Of a stretch of DNA of 64,000 nt, positions 1-9,347 are shown in pieces. The notes under the pieces were generated by a model. That model saw only the letters and a list, made by a program, of their open reading frames with translations, did no database searches and was not told where the DNA came from. A program made the translations under genes and the position numbers. Position 1 is the first letter of the stretch. Each line of letters opens with the position of its first letter. Source of the stretch: DASRQK01 sp040392005 (GTDB lineage: Bacteria > Bacteroidota > Bacteroidia > Sphingobacteriales > Sphingobacteriaceae); the NCBI GenBank assembly GCA_040392005.1, contig JBEBWT010000007.1, positions 15,531 to 79,530 of the forward strand, given 5' to 3'.

Positions 1-1349
1 TACACCTGGGCAACTGCCGGACCTTTGTTTCTTTTGACCTGATCTTCCGTTATTTGCAACATCTGGGCTATAAGGTGCGGTATGTGCGCAACATCACCGA
101 TGCCGGCCATCTGGAAGGGGATAATGACGAGGGGGATGACAAATTCTCAAAAAAGGCCAAGCTGGAGCAACTGGAACCCATGGAGATCGTGCAGAAATAC
201 ACGCTGGGATTCCACGAAGTGCTGCGGCTTTTCAACACCCTCCCCCCCAGCATCGAACCAACGGCAACCGGACATATTTCGGAGCAGATTGAAATGGTCA
301 AGGCGATTTTGAAAAATGGCTATGCCTATGAGGTGAACGGTACCGTATATTTTGATGTGGAAAAATATGTCCAGGAACATGATTATACGATCCTGACCAA
401 CAGGAAGCTGGAGGATATGCTCAACAACACCCGCGAACTGGGCGGACAGGACGAAAAGAGGGGGCGGCTGGATTTTGCGCTGTGGATCAAGGCCAAGCCG
501 GAACACATTATGCGCTGGCCATCTCCCTGGGGAATCGGTTTTCCGGGCTGGCATATTGAATGTTCGGCCATGAGCAGTAAGTATCTGGGGGATGAGTTTG
601 ATATACATGGCGGCGGAATGGATCTGGCGGCTACCCACCATACCAATGAGATTGCCCAGTCACAGGCCTGCAACCACACCCAGCCGGCCACCTACTGGAT
701 GCACACCAATATGCTGACGGTCAATGGCACCCGTATGTCCAAGTCTGCGGGCAACGGTTTTCTGCCGCAGGAACTTTTCAGCGGGGATCATCCCCTGCTG
801 AACCGGGGATATTCGCCGATGGCCGTTCGGTTTTTTATGTTGCAGGCACACTACCGGAGTACGCTGGATTTCTCGAATGAGGCCCTGGATGCGGCAGACA
901 AGGGATATAAACGCCTGATGAATGCCGTGGGCCTGCTGGAAAAACTGGTGCCAGCGGCTGATGCCCCGTCTATCGGGGTCGATGCGATGCAGGAAAAATT
1001 CCATGCGGCCATGAATGATGATTTTAATAGTCCGGTCCTGATTGCTGAACTTTTCGATACGGTCCGGATCATCAATAGCATTTACGACGGCAAAATGTCC
1101 GTGGCTGCCGGGGAGCTGGAACAATTGAAATCCCTGATCCACACTTTTGTCTTTTCGGTGCTTGGATTGAAGGAAGAGCATACGGAAAATGATGATTTCG
1201 GAAAGCTGATGGAGGCGGTCCTCCGGCTCAGGAATGATGCCAAGCAAAATAAGGATTTTGCAACTTCCGACCGCATCCGTGATGAATTGGGCAAAATGGG
1301 CATACAAGTCAAAGACAGCAAAGAAGGCACTTTATGGAGCAAAAACTGA
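1..1349 (+). CDS. cysS: Cysteinyl-tRNA synthetase, 5'-truncated by window edge
   Basis: Class I aminoacyl-tRNA synthetase that charges tRNA-Cys in the cytoplasm. The reading frame is already open at base 3 and begins inside the HIGH-like motif (HLGN), so only about the first 25-30 residues, including the first zinc cysteine, lie outside the window; 448 residues are visible. Seen: the zinc-site region HIECSAM, then THHTNEIAQS, and the KMSKS-like loop RMSKSAGN near base 730. An acidic/lysine insertion after the first Rossmann half (GDNDEGDDKFSKK) resembles CysS proteins I know from Bacteroidetes. The TTG at 54 is not the real start. The last 16 bases overlap the next gene, suggesting coupled translation. 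Confidence 0.95.
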   Translation, partial: HLGNCRTFVSFDLIFRYLQHLGYKVRYVRNITDAGHLEGDNDEGDDKFSKKAKLEQLEPMEIVQKYTLGFHEVLRLFNTLPPSIEPTATGHISEQIEMVKAILKNGYAYEVNGTVYFDVEKYVQEHDYTILTNRKLEDMLNNTRELGGQDEKRGRLDFALWIKAKPEHIMRWPSPWGIGFPGWHIECSAMSSKYLGDEFDIHGGGMDLAATHHTNEIAQSQACNHTQPATYWMHTNMLTVNGTRMSKSAGNGFLPQELFSGDHPLLNRGYSPMAVRFFMLQAHYRSTLDFSNEALDAADKGYKRLMNAVGLLEKLVPAADAPSIGVDAMQEKFHAAMNDDFNSPVLIAELFDTVRIINSIYDGKMSVAAGELEQLKSLIHTFVFSVLGLKEEHTENDDFGKLMEAVLRLRNDAKQNKDFATSDRIRDELGKMGIQVKDSKEGTLWSKN

Positions 1350-2227
1350 TTGGAAGATCTTTCGTTCTCTTGTTCATCGGTTGCCTTTTGGGTGGCAATC
1401 CCCTTTTCGCACAATTGCCTAACAAAGTCGGCAGCCTGATCAATGCGGACCGGACCCTGGCCAGGCTCTCGGCAACGGAAACACCCCATCAGGCCCTGTT
1501 GTCCATGACAAACGAGGAAACCGTCTTCTTTTCCCCCGACCCGGTCGCAGGGCTTAAATTTTTGAAAAACAGGCCGAACATACCGGATGTCATGAACTGG
1601 GAACCTGCCTTTTCCGGCATTGCCAAAAGTATGGAATTCGGTTTTACGACCGGTCCCGTTTCCTTTCAGCGGGTGGGGGCACCCCGTCGTCACGGAGAAT
1701 ACCTGACCATCTGGAAAAGAGACAGAAAGGGTTTGTGGAAAATCAGTGTGCACGCCATTTCCGAAAATTACGGACAGCACAACCCGGACACAGAGGAATA
1801 TCTACCGAATGCAGTTTTCATAGAACCGGACAGCAGTGGTTATCTCAAACACCGCTCGCAGGTCCGGCTCAATCAGCGCAAAGATGTGGTGGAGAGCAAT
1901 GATCGTTTATTTGCCACTGTACTGAAATCTGACAATGCACTGGCTTTTCTGGAATTTCTGGCTGACGATGTCCGGTTTTATTTCCCCTGGAACGAACCGA
2001 TCAGAGGCAAGATAGACGTCCTTGATTTTCTGGAGGCGCAAAAACTAAACATCGAAACAGAAATTGTACATGTGGACAGGGCATACAGTGGGGAAATGGC
2101 CTATTCCTATGGTACAGCCTCCATCCGGCAAAACGGTCAGCCCAAAAAATACAACTATATCCGGGTCTGGCAGCGGCAGAGTGACCATCAATGGCGGGTC
2201 ATTGTGGAACTTTATTCCGAACGTTAG
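1334..2227 (+). CDS. Secreted protein with two tandem NTF2-like (SnoaL/DUF4440-type) domains
   Basis: The 297-residue product begins with a cleavable signal peptide (hydrophobic LLFIGCLLGG, cleavage near LFAQ at about residue 27), so it is probably periplasmic. The remainder looks like two copies of a cone-shaped NTF2-like fold: each half ends in the typical strand pair, YLTIWKRDRKGLWKISVH near residues 122-139 and YNYIRVWQRQSDHQWRVIVE near the C terminus. Such domains bind small molecules or act as enzymes, but no catalytic residues can be assigned, so the function is unknown. The ATG lies inside the 3' end of cysS (16-base overlap). The downstream neighbour is convergent. Confidence 0.75.
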   Translation: MEQKLIGRSFVLLFIGCLLGGNPLFAQLPNKVGSLINADRTLARLSATETPHQALLSMTNEETVFFSPDPVAGLKFLKNRPNIPDVMNWEPAFSGIAKSMEFGFTTGPVSFQRVGAPRRHGEYLTIWKRDRKGLWKISVHAISENYGQHNPDTEEYLPNAVFIEPDSSGYLKHRSQVRLNQRKDVVESNDRLFATVLKSDNALAFLEFLADDVRFYFPWNEPIRGKIDVLDFLEAQKLNIETEIVHVDRAYSGEMAYSYGTASIRQNGQPKKYNYIRVWQRQSDHQWRVIVELYSER

Positions 2228-2255
2228 CAGCGGGATCTGCGAGGGCCCATAAGCC

Positions 2256-3635
2256 TCAATTGGACAGGGTGGCCGCAGAAGACTCTTTCACCCATATTTT
2301 CAAGTCATCACAACTCTTGTATTCGTCTGCAATGCTGATATAGGTGGTCTTCCTCCGGCCCTCAAACCATTCGCTGAGTTTCCGGTTTATTTTGTCCTGC
2401 AATGCTGCCTCTTTGATCTTAGCAAAATCCACGTCCAGATTGGCCCGGTGAGGTTCAGTTCTGGATTTCAGGTAAGTAAAGCGATAGCCCGTCTTACCGG
2501 AACGGTCGGCAAACTGTGCGGGACGGCTGTATGCTCCAGGTTGCAGGGTGTCGATCGCAGTAAAGACCGAAGCATCCAGTTTCTCAATGGGGATCACGGT
2601 GGACCGGCTTGTCTGGTTCTCCAGATCCAGCAGCATTCCCCCGTTGAATTTGGTTTCCTTATTATCTGAATATACGGTCGCCGCCGTATAAAAATCCATT
2701 TTGCCTTCCTTCACAAAATTGTAAATGCTGTCAATATGGGCTTTGGCTCGCTCCAGGCTGGCGGCCGGCGGACGAATCTGTATCAGAATATGCCGGGCCC
2801 GTACCTCTTCTCCCCTTCTCTCAAGCACCTGTACAATATGAAAACCAAATTCGGACTCAAATACATGTGAAATCTCCCCTGGCTTCATCCTGAAAGCCAC
2901 TGCAGAAAACTCCTTCACAAATCCATCCCTGGTCTGAAAATTCAGATCCCCGCCAAACGGGGCCGATCCCGGATCCTGAGAATACAGCCGTGCGACCGTT
3001 CCAAAGTCCGAACCGCTTATGATCTGCTGCCTGAGCTCTTCGGCCCGTTTCCGGAAGCTTTCTTTTTCCTCTCTGCTGGCTTTGGGATAGACCACAATTT
3101 CACCAACCTCCACCTCCGTGCCAAAATAAGGCAGGCTATCCTGATTCAGGGACTGAAAATATCTTTTGACCTCCAGAGGAGTCACATCGATGCCCGAAAC
3201 AATATTTTGCTGCATGCGACCGGCTTTCATCTGCTCATAGATGCTGGGGCGCATTTCTTCCTTGTATTGAAGAAGGGAACGATTGAGGAAACTTTCCAGC
3301 CTTTCCTGACCGCCGGCCTGAGAGGACATATACCTCAACCGGCTATTGATCTGGTCATCCACCTCGCTTTCAGTGACATCGATCGAGTCTATAATAGCCT
3401 GCTGTGCCAGCAGTTTCTGGGTCAGTTGCTGCTGCAGTATATAACATTTGACGGATTCATCCGGTACATTTCCCTGTGCCAGATATTGAGCATACTCCCG
3501 CTCTATTTCAGACTGAAGGATAATATTGGCCCCCACCGTAGCCACGACCTTGTCCACCACCTTTGCCTGCTGTGCGGACACGGAGCCAACGGCTGTTATA
3601 AAAAAGATCAACACAAATAAAGTACACCTCATCAT
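2256..3635 (-). CDS. SurA-type periplasmic peptidyl-prolyl isomerase/chaperone
   Basis: Periplasmic chaperone that escorts outer-membrane proteins. The 459-residue product has a signal peptide ending in SVSAQ, then a SurA N-terminal domain recognisable by the opening VDKVVATVGANIILQSEIE. Two parvulin (PpiC) domains follow: a well conserved one at about residues 175-275 (GEIVVYPK ... GFHIVQVLERRG) and a more diverged one starting at VRARHILIQIRPP. The length is normal for Bacteroidetes SurA homologues. An upstream TTG (3638) is in frame, but the ATG at 3635 or 3632 is preferred because it immediately precedes the signal peptide. Convergent with the gene at 1334. Confidence 0.9.
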   Translation of the reverse strand: MMRCTLFVLIFFITAVGSVSAQQAKVVDKVVATVGANIILQSEIEREYAQYLAQGNVPDESVKCYILQQQLTQKLLAQQAIIDSIDVTESEVDDQINSRLRYMSSQAGGQERLESFLNRSLLQYKEEMRPSIYEQMKAGRMQQNIVSGIDVTPLEVKRYFQSLNQDSLPYFGTEVEVGEIVVYPKASREEKESFRKRAEELRQQIISGSDFGTVARLYSQDPGSAPFGGDLNFQTRDGFVKEFSAVAFRMKPGEISHVFESEFGFHIVQVLERRGEEVRARHILIQIRPPAASLERAKAHIDSIYNFVKEGKMDFYTAATVYSDNKETKFNGGMLLDLENQTSRSTVIPIEKLDASVFTAIDTLQPGAYSRPAQFADRSGKTGYRFTYLKSRTEPHRANLDVDFAKIKEAALQDKINRKLSEWFEGRRKTTYISIADEYKSCDDLKIWVKESSAATLSN

Positions 3636-3669
3636 CAAATATATGTCTGTTTTTCCTGTTGCAAAACTA
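3636..3669 (-). promoter_or_regulatory. Candidate promoter elements of the surA-like gene
   Basis: Two matches to the Bacteroidetes -7 consensus TAnnTTTG are seen on the minus strand: TATATTTG at 3643-3636, touching the start codon, and TAGTTTTG at 3669-3662, which would leave a leader of about 20 bases. No good -33 TTTG lies at the normal distance from either. The second position is the more conventional one. Confidence 0.3.
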
Positions 3670-3845
3670 TCAGATTTAATCCATTTATTTGAATAATTTC
3701 AAAAATAGAAAAATCCAACCGACGAAAATACGAAATATATTATTTTTCGCCCCTGCTTTAACGAATTTTAACAGATTATCCCCGGTTTTATTTGTCCCGG
3801 GTTTTATCGCTTGACTTATTCTCAAAAAGTATCTACATTAGCCTG

Positions 3846-5774
3846 ATGGATTTACAGGTAAAGTCTTTTGAAGACTATCAGGAAACGTATAAACGCAGTG
3901 TCGAGGACCCCGAAGGCTTCTGGGCGGACGTTGCCGGCCAGTTCTTCTGGCGCAGAAAATGGAATAATGTGCTTCGCTGGAATTTCAAGGAGCCGGATAT
4001 CAACTGGTTTGAGGGCGGAAAACTAAACATTACAGAAAACTGTCTGGATCGTCACATTTATCAATTGGGTGACCAACCGGCCATTATCTGGGAACCGAAC
4101 GATCCCAATGAAGCCCACCGGATACTGAGTTACAAACAATTGCTGGAAAAGGTAGAACAGTTTTCCAATGTTTTGAAAAACAACGGAGTCCGCAAGGGAG
4201 ACCGGGTCTGCATTTACCTTCCCATGTTGCCGGAACTGGTGATTGCCATCCTGTCCTGTGCCCGCATCGGCGCCATGCACTCGGTCGTTTTCGGCGGTTT
4301 TTCGGCACAATCGATTGCCGACCGGATCAATGATGCCGGGTGTAAGCTGGTGATCACGGCCGACGGGGGCTACCGCGGCCAGAAGGTGATCGAACTGAAA
4401 AGCATTGTGGACGATGCGCTGGTGCAGTGCCGCAGCGTCGAGCGGGTGATCGTGCTCACCCGGAGCCGCACGCCGGTCTCCATGATCAAAGGCCGGGATG
4501 TCTGGTGGGAGGATGAGATCAAAAAAGTGGAAACCCAGGGAAACCCGGCCTGTCCTGCCGAAGAAATGGATTCGGAAGATCCCCTGTTCGTACTTTATAC
4601 CTCCGGATCGACCGGCAAACCAAAAGGGGTCGTACATACAACCGCTGGATACATGGTCTATACTGGCTATACCTTTGCAAATGTATTTCAATACCAGCCC
4701 GGGGACGTCTATTTCTGTACGGCAGATATTGGGTGGATCACCGGACATTCTTATATTGTTTACGGGCCCCTGTCGCAGGGAGCAACCTCTCTCATGTTTG
4801 AGGGAATCCCCACCTGGCCGGACGCCGGGCGATTCTGGGATATCGTAGAAAAGCACAAAGTCAATATTTTCTATACGGCGCCTACCGCAATCCGTTCGCT
4901 GATGGCGGCTGGCGATCAATTCCTGGAAGGCAAGGACCTGAGCAGTATCCGGGTACTGGGCAGTGTGGGCGAACCGATCAACCGGGAGGCCTGGGAATGG
5001 TATAATATCAATATAGGAAAAGGCAAGGCACCGATTGTGGACACCTGGTGGCAAACCGAAAATGGCGGGATTATGATCTCACCCATCGCCGGTATCACAC
5101 CGACCATTCCCAGTTATGCCATGCTCCCCCTGCCCGGAGTACAGCCTGCATTAATGGACGAACAGGGCAATGAGATTGCCGGAAACGGCGTGAGCGGCAA
5201 CCTCTGCATCAAATTCCCCTGGCCAGGAATGATCCGGACCACGTACGGGGATCACGACCGGTGTCGCCAGACCTATTTTGCCGCCTATGAGGACATGTAT
5301 TTCACAGGGGATGGTTGCCTGAGGGATGAAAACGGCTATTACCGCATCACCGGAAGGGTGGACGATGTACTGAATGTGTCCGGCCACCGGATTGGCACGG
5401 CAGAAGTGGAAAACGCCATCAATATGCATAGTGACGTGGTCGAATCGGCCATTGTGGGCTACCCGCATCCGGTCAAGGGACAGGGGATTTACGCCTATGT
5501 CATTGCTTCGGGGCATCATGTGGATGAGGGCCTGACCCGGCAGGACATCAACCAAACAGTCAGCCGGATCATTGGCGCCATCGCCAAACCGGATATCATA
5601 CAGTTTGTGTCCGGATTACCCAAAACACGTTCCGGCAAGATTATGCGGCGGATTCTCCGCAAGATTGCGGAAGGAGAAACTTCCAATCTGGGGGATACCA
5701 CGACACTGCTGGATCCGCTGATCGTGGATGAGATTCTGGCCGGGGCCGAAAAACTGAAGCAAACGGGACAATAA
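3846..5774 (+). CDS. acs: Acetyl-CoA synthetase (AMP-forming)
   Basis: Activates acetate to acetyl-CoA through acetyl-AMP in the cytoplasm. The 642-residue product has the full family length. Seen: the N-terminal Acs domain (about residues 1-75), the adenylate-forming P-loop YTSGSTGKPKG near residues 250-260, the WWQTENGG core motif, and the C-terminal PKTRSGKIMRR near residue 595, whose lysine is the one reversibly acetylated in known Acs enzymes. An in-frame TTG at 3792 would add 18 residues; the ATG at 3846 is chosen because family similarity starts at MDLQVKSFEDY. The gene ends only 4 bases from the convergent mrpG stop codon. Confidence 0.95.
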   Translation: MDLQVKSFEDYQETYKRSVEDPEGFWADVAGQFFWRRKWNNVLRWNFKEPDINWFEGGKLNITENCLDRHIYQLGDQPAIIWEPNDPNEAHRILSYKQLLEKVEQFSNVLKNNGVRKGDRVCIYLPMLPELVIAILSCARIGAMHSVVFGGFSAQSIADRINDAGCKLVITADGGYRGQKVIELKSIVDDALVQCRSVERVIVLTRSRTPVSMIKGRDVWWEDEIKKVETQGNPACPAEEMDSEDPLFVLYTSGSTGKPKGVVHTTAGYMVYTGYTFANVFQYQPGDVYFCTADIGWITGHSYIVYGPLSQGATSLMFEGIPTWPDAGRFWDIVEKHKVNIFYTAPTAIRSLMAAGDQFLEGKDLSSIRVLGSVGEPINREAWEWYNINIGKGKAPIVDTWWQTENGGIMISPIAGITPTIPSYAMLPLPGVQPALMDEQGNEIAGNGVSGNLCIKFPWPGMIRTTYGDHDRCRQTYFAAYEDMYFTGDGCLRDENGYYRITGRVDDVLNVSGHRIGTAEVENAINMHSDVVESAIVGYPHPVKGQGIYAYVIASGHHVDEGLTRQDINQTVSRIIGAIAKPDIIQFVSGLPKTRSGKIMRRILRKIAEGETSNLGDTTTLLDPLIVDEILAGAEKLKQTGQ

Positions 5775-5778
5775 GTGA

Positions 5779-6258
5779 TCAGGAGGGGTTGTTTTCAGCA
5801 GAATCAGCAGAAGATAACCCCTCCTCATTATTTGAGCCTTTATCCTGATTTGAACCTTTATCCCGGTCAAATCCCGCTTCTATATTTTCCTCCTGCTCCA
5901 TCTCTCCCTTACTCCTCAGTCGGTGGTTTTCATAATCATACCTGCCGCGGAGGTCATCCCGGATCGTCCCCTTCCAGAGAGAGGTGCCAATGAAATAAGC
6001 GGCCCGCCCGATCATGTGTCCGGACACCGGTGCTGTCAGAATCAGAAAAAAAATCGTGGCAATCGCTTTGGTCGCAACCGAAGTCTGGGGGAAATAAATA
6101 GCTGCACTCAGCAGCAGCAGACCGCAGCCCAGAGTCGCTGCTTTCACGGTTACGGACAAACGCAGGTAAAAATCAGGCATCCGGAGAATCCCTATGGATG
6201 CAACCAGAATGGCGCTTGCACCAATGGTGCTCAATATCGCGATAATAATATCGGTCAT
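5779..6258 (-). CDS. mrpG: Mrp Na+/H+ antiporter subunit G
   Basis: Small membrane subunit (MnhG/PhaG family) of the multisubunit monovalent cation/proton antiporter. About the first 100 of 159 residues form three membrane helices with the family pattern (GASAILVASIGILRMPDFYLRLS, then FFLILTAPVSGHMIGRAAY). A 60-residue hydrophilic tail rich in D, E, K, S and N follows, with a small internal repeat (DKGSN twice); this tail is longer than usual. Last gene of the mrpA-G operon. Its ATG overlaps the mrpF stop by 4 bases, indicating coupled translation. Confidence 0.92.
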   Translation of the reverse strand: MTDIIIAILSTIGASAILVASIGILRMPDFYLRLSVTVKAATLGCGLLLLSAAIYFPQTSVATKAIATIFFLILTAPVSGHMIGRAAYFIGTSLWKGTIRDDLRGRYDYENHRLRSKGEMEQEENIEAGFDRDKGSNQDKGSNNEEGLSSADSAENNPS

Positions 6259-6527
6259 TCCTTTCCTTTCTTTTCAATATAATACGAAAAAGCAATGGTG
6301 CCCAAAAACGCGATCAATGCCAGGATCAGGCCCACATCCATAAATGTATTCTGATCGGTACTGATGCTATACACGGCCACCACCCCCACTCCGCTGGTGA
6401 TCAGCAAATCCAGCGCCACCACCCGATCCACCACCTCAGGTCCCCGAAACAACCTCACGAACACCAGGATCAGGGAGACCGCAAGGATCGGCAGGATTAC
6501 ATAATCAAAATACAGACTCAGACTCAT
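6255..6527 (-). CDS. mrpF: Mrp Na+/H+ antiporter subunit F
   Basis: A 90-residue protein with three predicted membrane helices and the MnhF/PhaF signature (FRGPEVVDRVVALDLLITSGVG). It is an accessory subunit of the Mrp complex in the inner membrane. The size matches the family (85-95 residues). It sits between mrpE (18-base gap) and mrpG (4-base overlap). Confidence 0.92.
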   Translation of the reverse strand: MSLSLYFDYVILPILAVSLILVFVRLFRGPEVVDRVVALDLLITSGVGVVAVYSISTDQNTFMDVGLILALIAFLGTIAFSYYIEKKGKE

Positions 6528-6545
6528 TCCATTAATAACTTATTC

Positions 6546-7022
6546 TTACCTTAAAATTTCCAGTAACCTGCGCTCGCTGCCATTCTTGAACTGCCTGATA
6601 AATTTCTCCTTATCCTTCAGATACATGACATGAATGTAAATCGATTTCCTGTCCTCACTCACATCCATAAACAGTGTGCCCGGAGTCAGCGCAATCACAG
6701 CCGCCAGCATATTGATCTCAAAGTCCGTCTCCGCATCCATGGGATATTCAATGATGCCCGGCTGCATAAAAAACCGGGGGGTCATCACATCAAAGGCAAC
6801 CTGCATATTGGACCTGATCATTTCGTACAAAAAGTAAAGAAAAAACCCGATAATCTTGGGCACCCTGTTGAAATACCGTTTATCTTGCTCGTCCCGGGTC
6901 ATCAGCCACAGAATAAAGAACCCCAGGATAAAGCCAAAAATAAAGTTTGCAAAAAAGAGTGCCCCTGTCAGCGCGACCCAGATAAAGGTCAGCAAAAGAT
7001 TTATCAAAAATTGTTTAACCAT
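6546..7022 (-). CDS. mrpE: Mrp Na+/H+ antiporter subunit E
   Basis: A 158-residue MnhE-family membrane subunit. The hydrophobic N-terminal half (LLLTFIWVALTGALFFANFIFGFILGFFILWL) contains two helices. The C-terminal half carries the family pattern AVIALTPGTLFMDVSEDRKSIYIHVM. MrpE is needed for full antiport activity in characterised systems. It is separated from mrpD by 13 bases and from mrpF by 18. Confidence 0.92.
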   Translation of the reverse strand: MVKQFLINLLLTFIWVALTGALFFANFIFGFILGFFILWLMTRDEQDKRYFNRVPKIIGFFLYFLYEMIRSNMQVAFDVMTPRFFMQPGIIEYPMDAETDFEINMLAAVIALTPGTLFMDVSEDRKSIYIHVMYLKDKEKFIRQFKNGSERRLLEILR

Positions 7023-7035
7023 GATCTGTCAAAGT

Positions 7036-8568
7036 TTATGGTGTAACATTTGTCCCCAAGACCGCCTGAATATACGGCGAAGGATCCATCATCTCATTTG
7101 CAATATGCTGCACCACCAACACAATGTGCTCTGCGGCAAAGCCAATATACAACGATACCCCGGTCAAAAAAGCAATAGGCAACACCAGGAGCGCCTGTTT
7201 GGAGCGGGACCAGCTCACAAAATCCATCACCCCGAACACGGCCCTGCGATCCAGATCCTCTCCGGGAGCATCCTTCCAGAATGCGGATGCCCAGAGCCGG
7301 GCGATCGCATACAACGTTACAAAACTACCGATGATCAACGCTCCGATAAAAAAGTAGCTGTCCTCCATAAACCCGGCTTCAAACAAATACAATTTGGGCC
7401 AGAATCCGGACAAGGGCGGAATCCCGACCAGGGAAAACAGGACTACCGCCATTAATAATGACAATTTGGGCCAGGAAGCATAAAGCCCTCCCAGCTTGTC
7501 CAGATACATGCTGCCTCCGATACTGCGGATCACGCCGGCTACCAGAAACAAATTGGTCTTGATCACAATATCGTGAATCAGGTAAAACATGGCGCCCATA
7601 ATAGCCACCTTACTGAACAGACCGAGTCCGGCCACCATAAAACCGATGTGGCAAACGATCAGATAAGAAAAGATCCGCCGGATATTCTGCTTGATGGCCG
7701 CTCCGAATGCCCCCGTCAGAATGGTCATCACCGCGATAACGATAAACATGGTTTTCAAAAACGGGTCCGGCACAAAAATCAGGGTAAATACCCTGAACAG
7801 CGCATAAATACCTACTTTGGTCAGCAAGCCCCCAAAGATGGCCGCCACCGCAGAAGGGGGCGTATGATAGGAAGACGGCAACCAGAAATACAGGGGGAAA
7901 ACTGCTGATTTGATCCCGAAACCGACAATGAAAAAGACAGCGGTCAGGTTGATGAGATTCCGGTTTTCCACTGCCGCCACTTTCAGGGAAAGATCCGCCA
8001 TATTCAGCGTGCCGGTGATGCCGTACAGCATACCGATGCCGGTCAGGAAAATCATGGAAGCCAGAATATTCATGGCCATGTATTTGACGGCACCCTCGAT
8101 CTGCCCTTTCCGTCCGCCCAGAGTGAGGAGCACAAAAGAGGAAATAATGATGACCTCAAACCAGACATACAGGTTGAAAATATCACCCGTCAGAAAGGCT
8201 CCGTTCAGTCCCATCAGAAGAAAGTGAAAAACCGGAAAAAACCCGTATTGTGCACGCTGTCTTGAAACGGCCGCAGTCGCAAATACCGAAACAGCAAATC
8301 CGGCAATGCTGGCAAGGAGTACCATCGTGCTGCTGAATACGTCTGCAACAAAAACAATCCCGAATGGAGCCTTCCAGTTCGCTGCATTCATAATATAGAT
8401 ACCATCGTTCCAGACTTTGGCAAACAACCAGATGGCAGTGATCAGAACCAGCAGGCTGCCGAGTACGCTCACCACCCTCTGAACGCCGGTACTACGCCCG
8501 AAAATAAGCAGAAAAATGGCAATGAACAATTGCGCAATAACGGGCAGTATTATCAGGTTCTCAATCAT
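7036..8568 (-). CDS. mrpD: Mrp Na+/H+ antiporter subunit D (NuoN/ND2-like)
   Basis: A 510-residue polytopic membrane protein of the complex I antiporter-like family, with about 14 hydrophobic segments. Seen: the proton-channel helices around WFEVIIISSFVLLTLGG, the conserved FGIKSAVFPLYFWLPSSYH loop carrying lysine and proline residues typical of the family, and HTPPSAVAAIFGGLLTKVGIY. MrpD is one of the two large ion-translocating subunits. Its start overlaps the mrpC stop by 4 bases. Confidence 0.94.
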   Translation of the reverse strand: MIENLIILPVIAQLFIAIFLLIFGRSTGVQRVVSVLGSLLVLITAIWLFAKVWNDGIYIMNAANWKAPFGIVFVADVFSSTMVLLASIAGFAVSVFATAAVSRQRAQYGFFPVFHFLLMGLNGAFLTGDIFNLYVWFEVIIISSFVLLTLGGRKGQIEGAVKYMAMNILASMIFLTGIGMLYGITGTLNMADLSLKVAAVENRNLINLTAVFFIVGFGIKSAVFPLYFWLPSSYHTPPSAVAAIFGGLLTKVGIYALFRVFTLIFVPDPFLKTMFIVIAVMTILTGAFGAAIKQNIRRIFSYLIVCHIGFMVAGLGLFSKVAIMGAMFYLIHDIVIKTNLFLVAGVIRSIGGSMYLDKLGGLYASWPKLSLLMAVVLFSLVGIPPLSGFWPKLYLFEAGFMEDSYFFIGALIIGSFVTLYAIARLWASAFWKDAPGEDLDRRAVFGVMDFVSWSRSKQALLVLPIAFLTGVSLYIGFAAEHIVLVVQHIANEMMDPSPYIQAVLGTNVTP

Positions 8569-8921
8569 ATATCGTCGTCTTCTGGCGTGTTCAGATCGTC
8601 CAAATCATCCGAGCCCAGCAGGGCATATACCCGCTTGAGCAAAACAATGGCAAAAGATTGCAGGCCAAAACTGATGACAATAGCCGTCAGAATCAGTGCC
8701 TGCGGTATCGGGTCCGCATAGATATCGGTGAAAAAGTTTGCCGCTTCCTCAATGACCGGGGGTTTCCCTTTGGTAATCCTGCCCAGTAAAAAAATCAGCA
8801 GATTCACTCCATACCCAAGAAAAGTGATCCCAAGCAGGAGTTTTACCATACTCCGCCGCAGGATCAGGAAGAAACCCGCAGAGTACAATACCCCGATCAA
8901 TAATACCAATACTAATTCCAT
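8565..8921 (-). CDS. mrpC: Mrp Na+/H+ antiporter subunit C (NuoK-like)
   Basis: A 118-residue NuoK/MnhC-type protein with three membrane helices (LLIGVLYSAGFFLILRRS; LLGITFLGYGVNLLIFL; PIPQALILTAIVISFGLQSF). The PIPQALILTAIVI pattern is diagnostic of this subunit. The C terminus is acidic (GSDDLDDLNTPEDDD). Six bases separate it from mrpB and it overlaps mrpD by four. Confidence 0.94.
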   Translation of the reverse strand: MELVLVLLIGVLYSAGFFLILRRSMVKLLLGITFLGYGVNLLIFLLGRITKGKPPVIEEAANFFTDIYADPIPQALILTAIVISFGLQSFAIVLLKRVYALLGSDDLDDLNTPEDDDI

Positions 8922-8927
8922 ACTAAC

Positions 8928-9341
8928 TCAATCACTATATTGACTTATCGTAAACAAAATAGTCAGCACCACCCCAATGACCACAATATACACCCCCAGA
9001 TCAAAAAACAGGGCCGTCCCGATCATTCCGATCACCGGGATGGGCTCATCCAGCCAGAGACCGGTCATGACCGGCAGGCCGAAAAAGACGGGAGCAAACA
9101 TACTGACGGCTGCAAGCAGCAACCCAAAGGGTACAAAGACACGGGGATGGTATTTGAGCAAACGCAGGGTGCTTTCTGTCCCATTACTGAAACTGTGCAG
9201 CACAAAGGCAATGGACGCAACCAGACCGCCCACAAAACCGCCTCCCGGATGATAATGCCCTCTCAGCAACACAAACACAGAAAACAGCAACAGGATCGGA
9301 AGCATATACTTGGTCGCTGTCTGTAAGATCTGACTTTTCAT
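8928..9341 (-). CDS. mrpB: Mrp Na+/H+ antiporter subunit B
   Basis: A 137-residue MnhB-domain protein with four hydrophobic helices and the conserved stretch RGHYHPGGGFVGGLVASIAF. In many operons this domain is present both as a separate MrpB and as related modules at the C terminus of MrpA; that is the arrangement here. It sits 6 bases from both mrpA and mrpC. Confidence 0.93.
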   Translation of the reverse strand: MKSQILQTATKYMLPILLLFSVFVLLRGHYHPGGGFVGGLVASIAFVLHSFSNGTESTLRLLKYHPRVFVPFGLLLAAVSMFAPVFFGLPVMTGLWLDEPIPVIGMIGTALFFDLGVYIVVIGVVLTILFTISQYSD

Positions 9342-9347
9342 ATTCTG

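Noticed and set aside
660..1307. 215-codon minus-strand frame within cysS
   Set aside because: Shadow of cysS; no recognisable product.
4023..5054. 343-codon open frame antisense to acs
   Set aside because: It lies wholly inside the well supported acetyl-CoA synthetase gene, its product resembles no protein family and is of shadow-frame composition.
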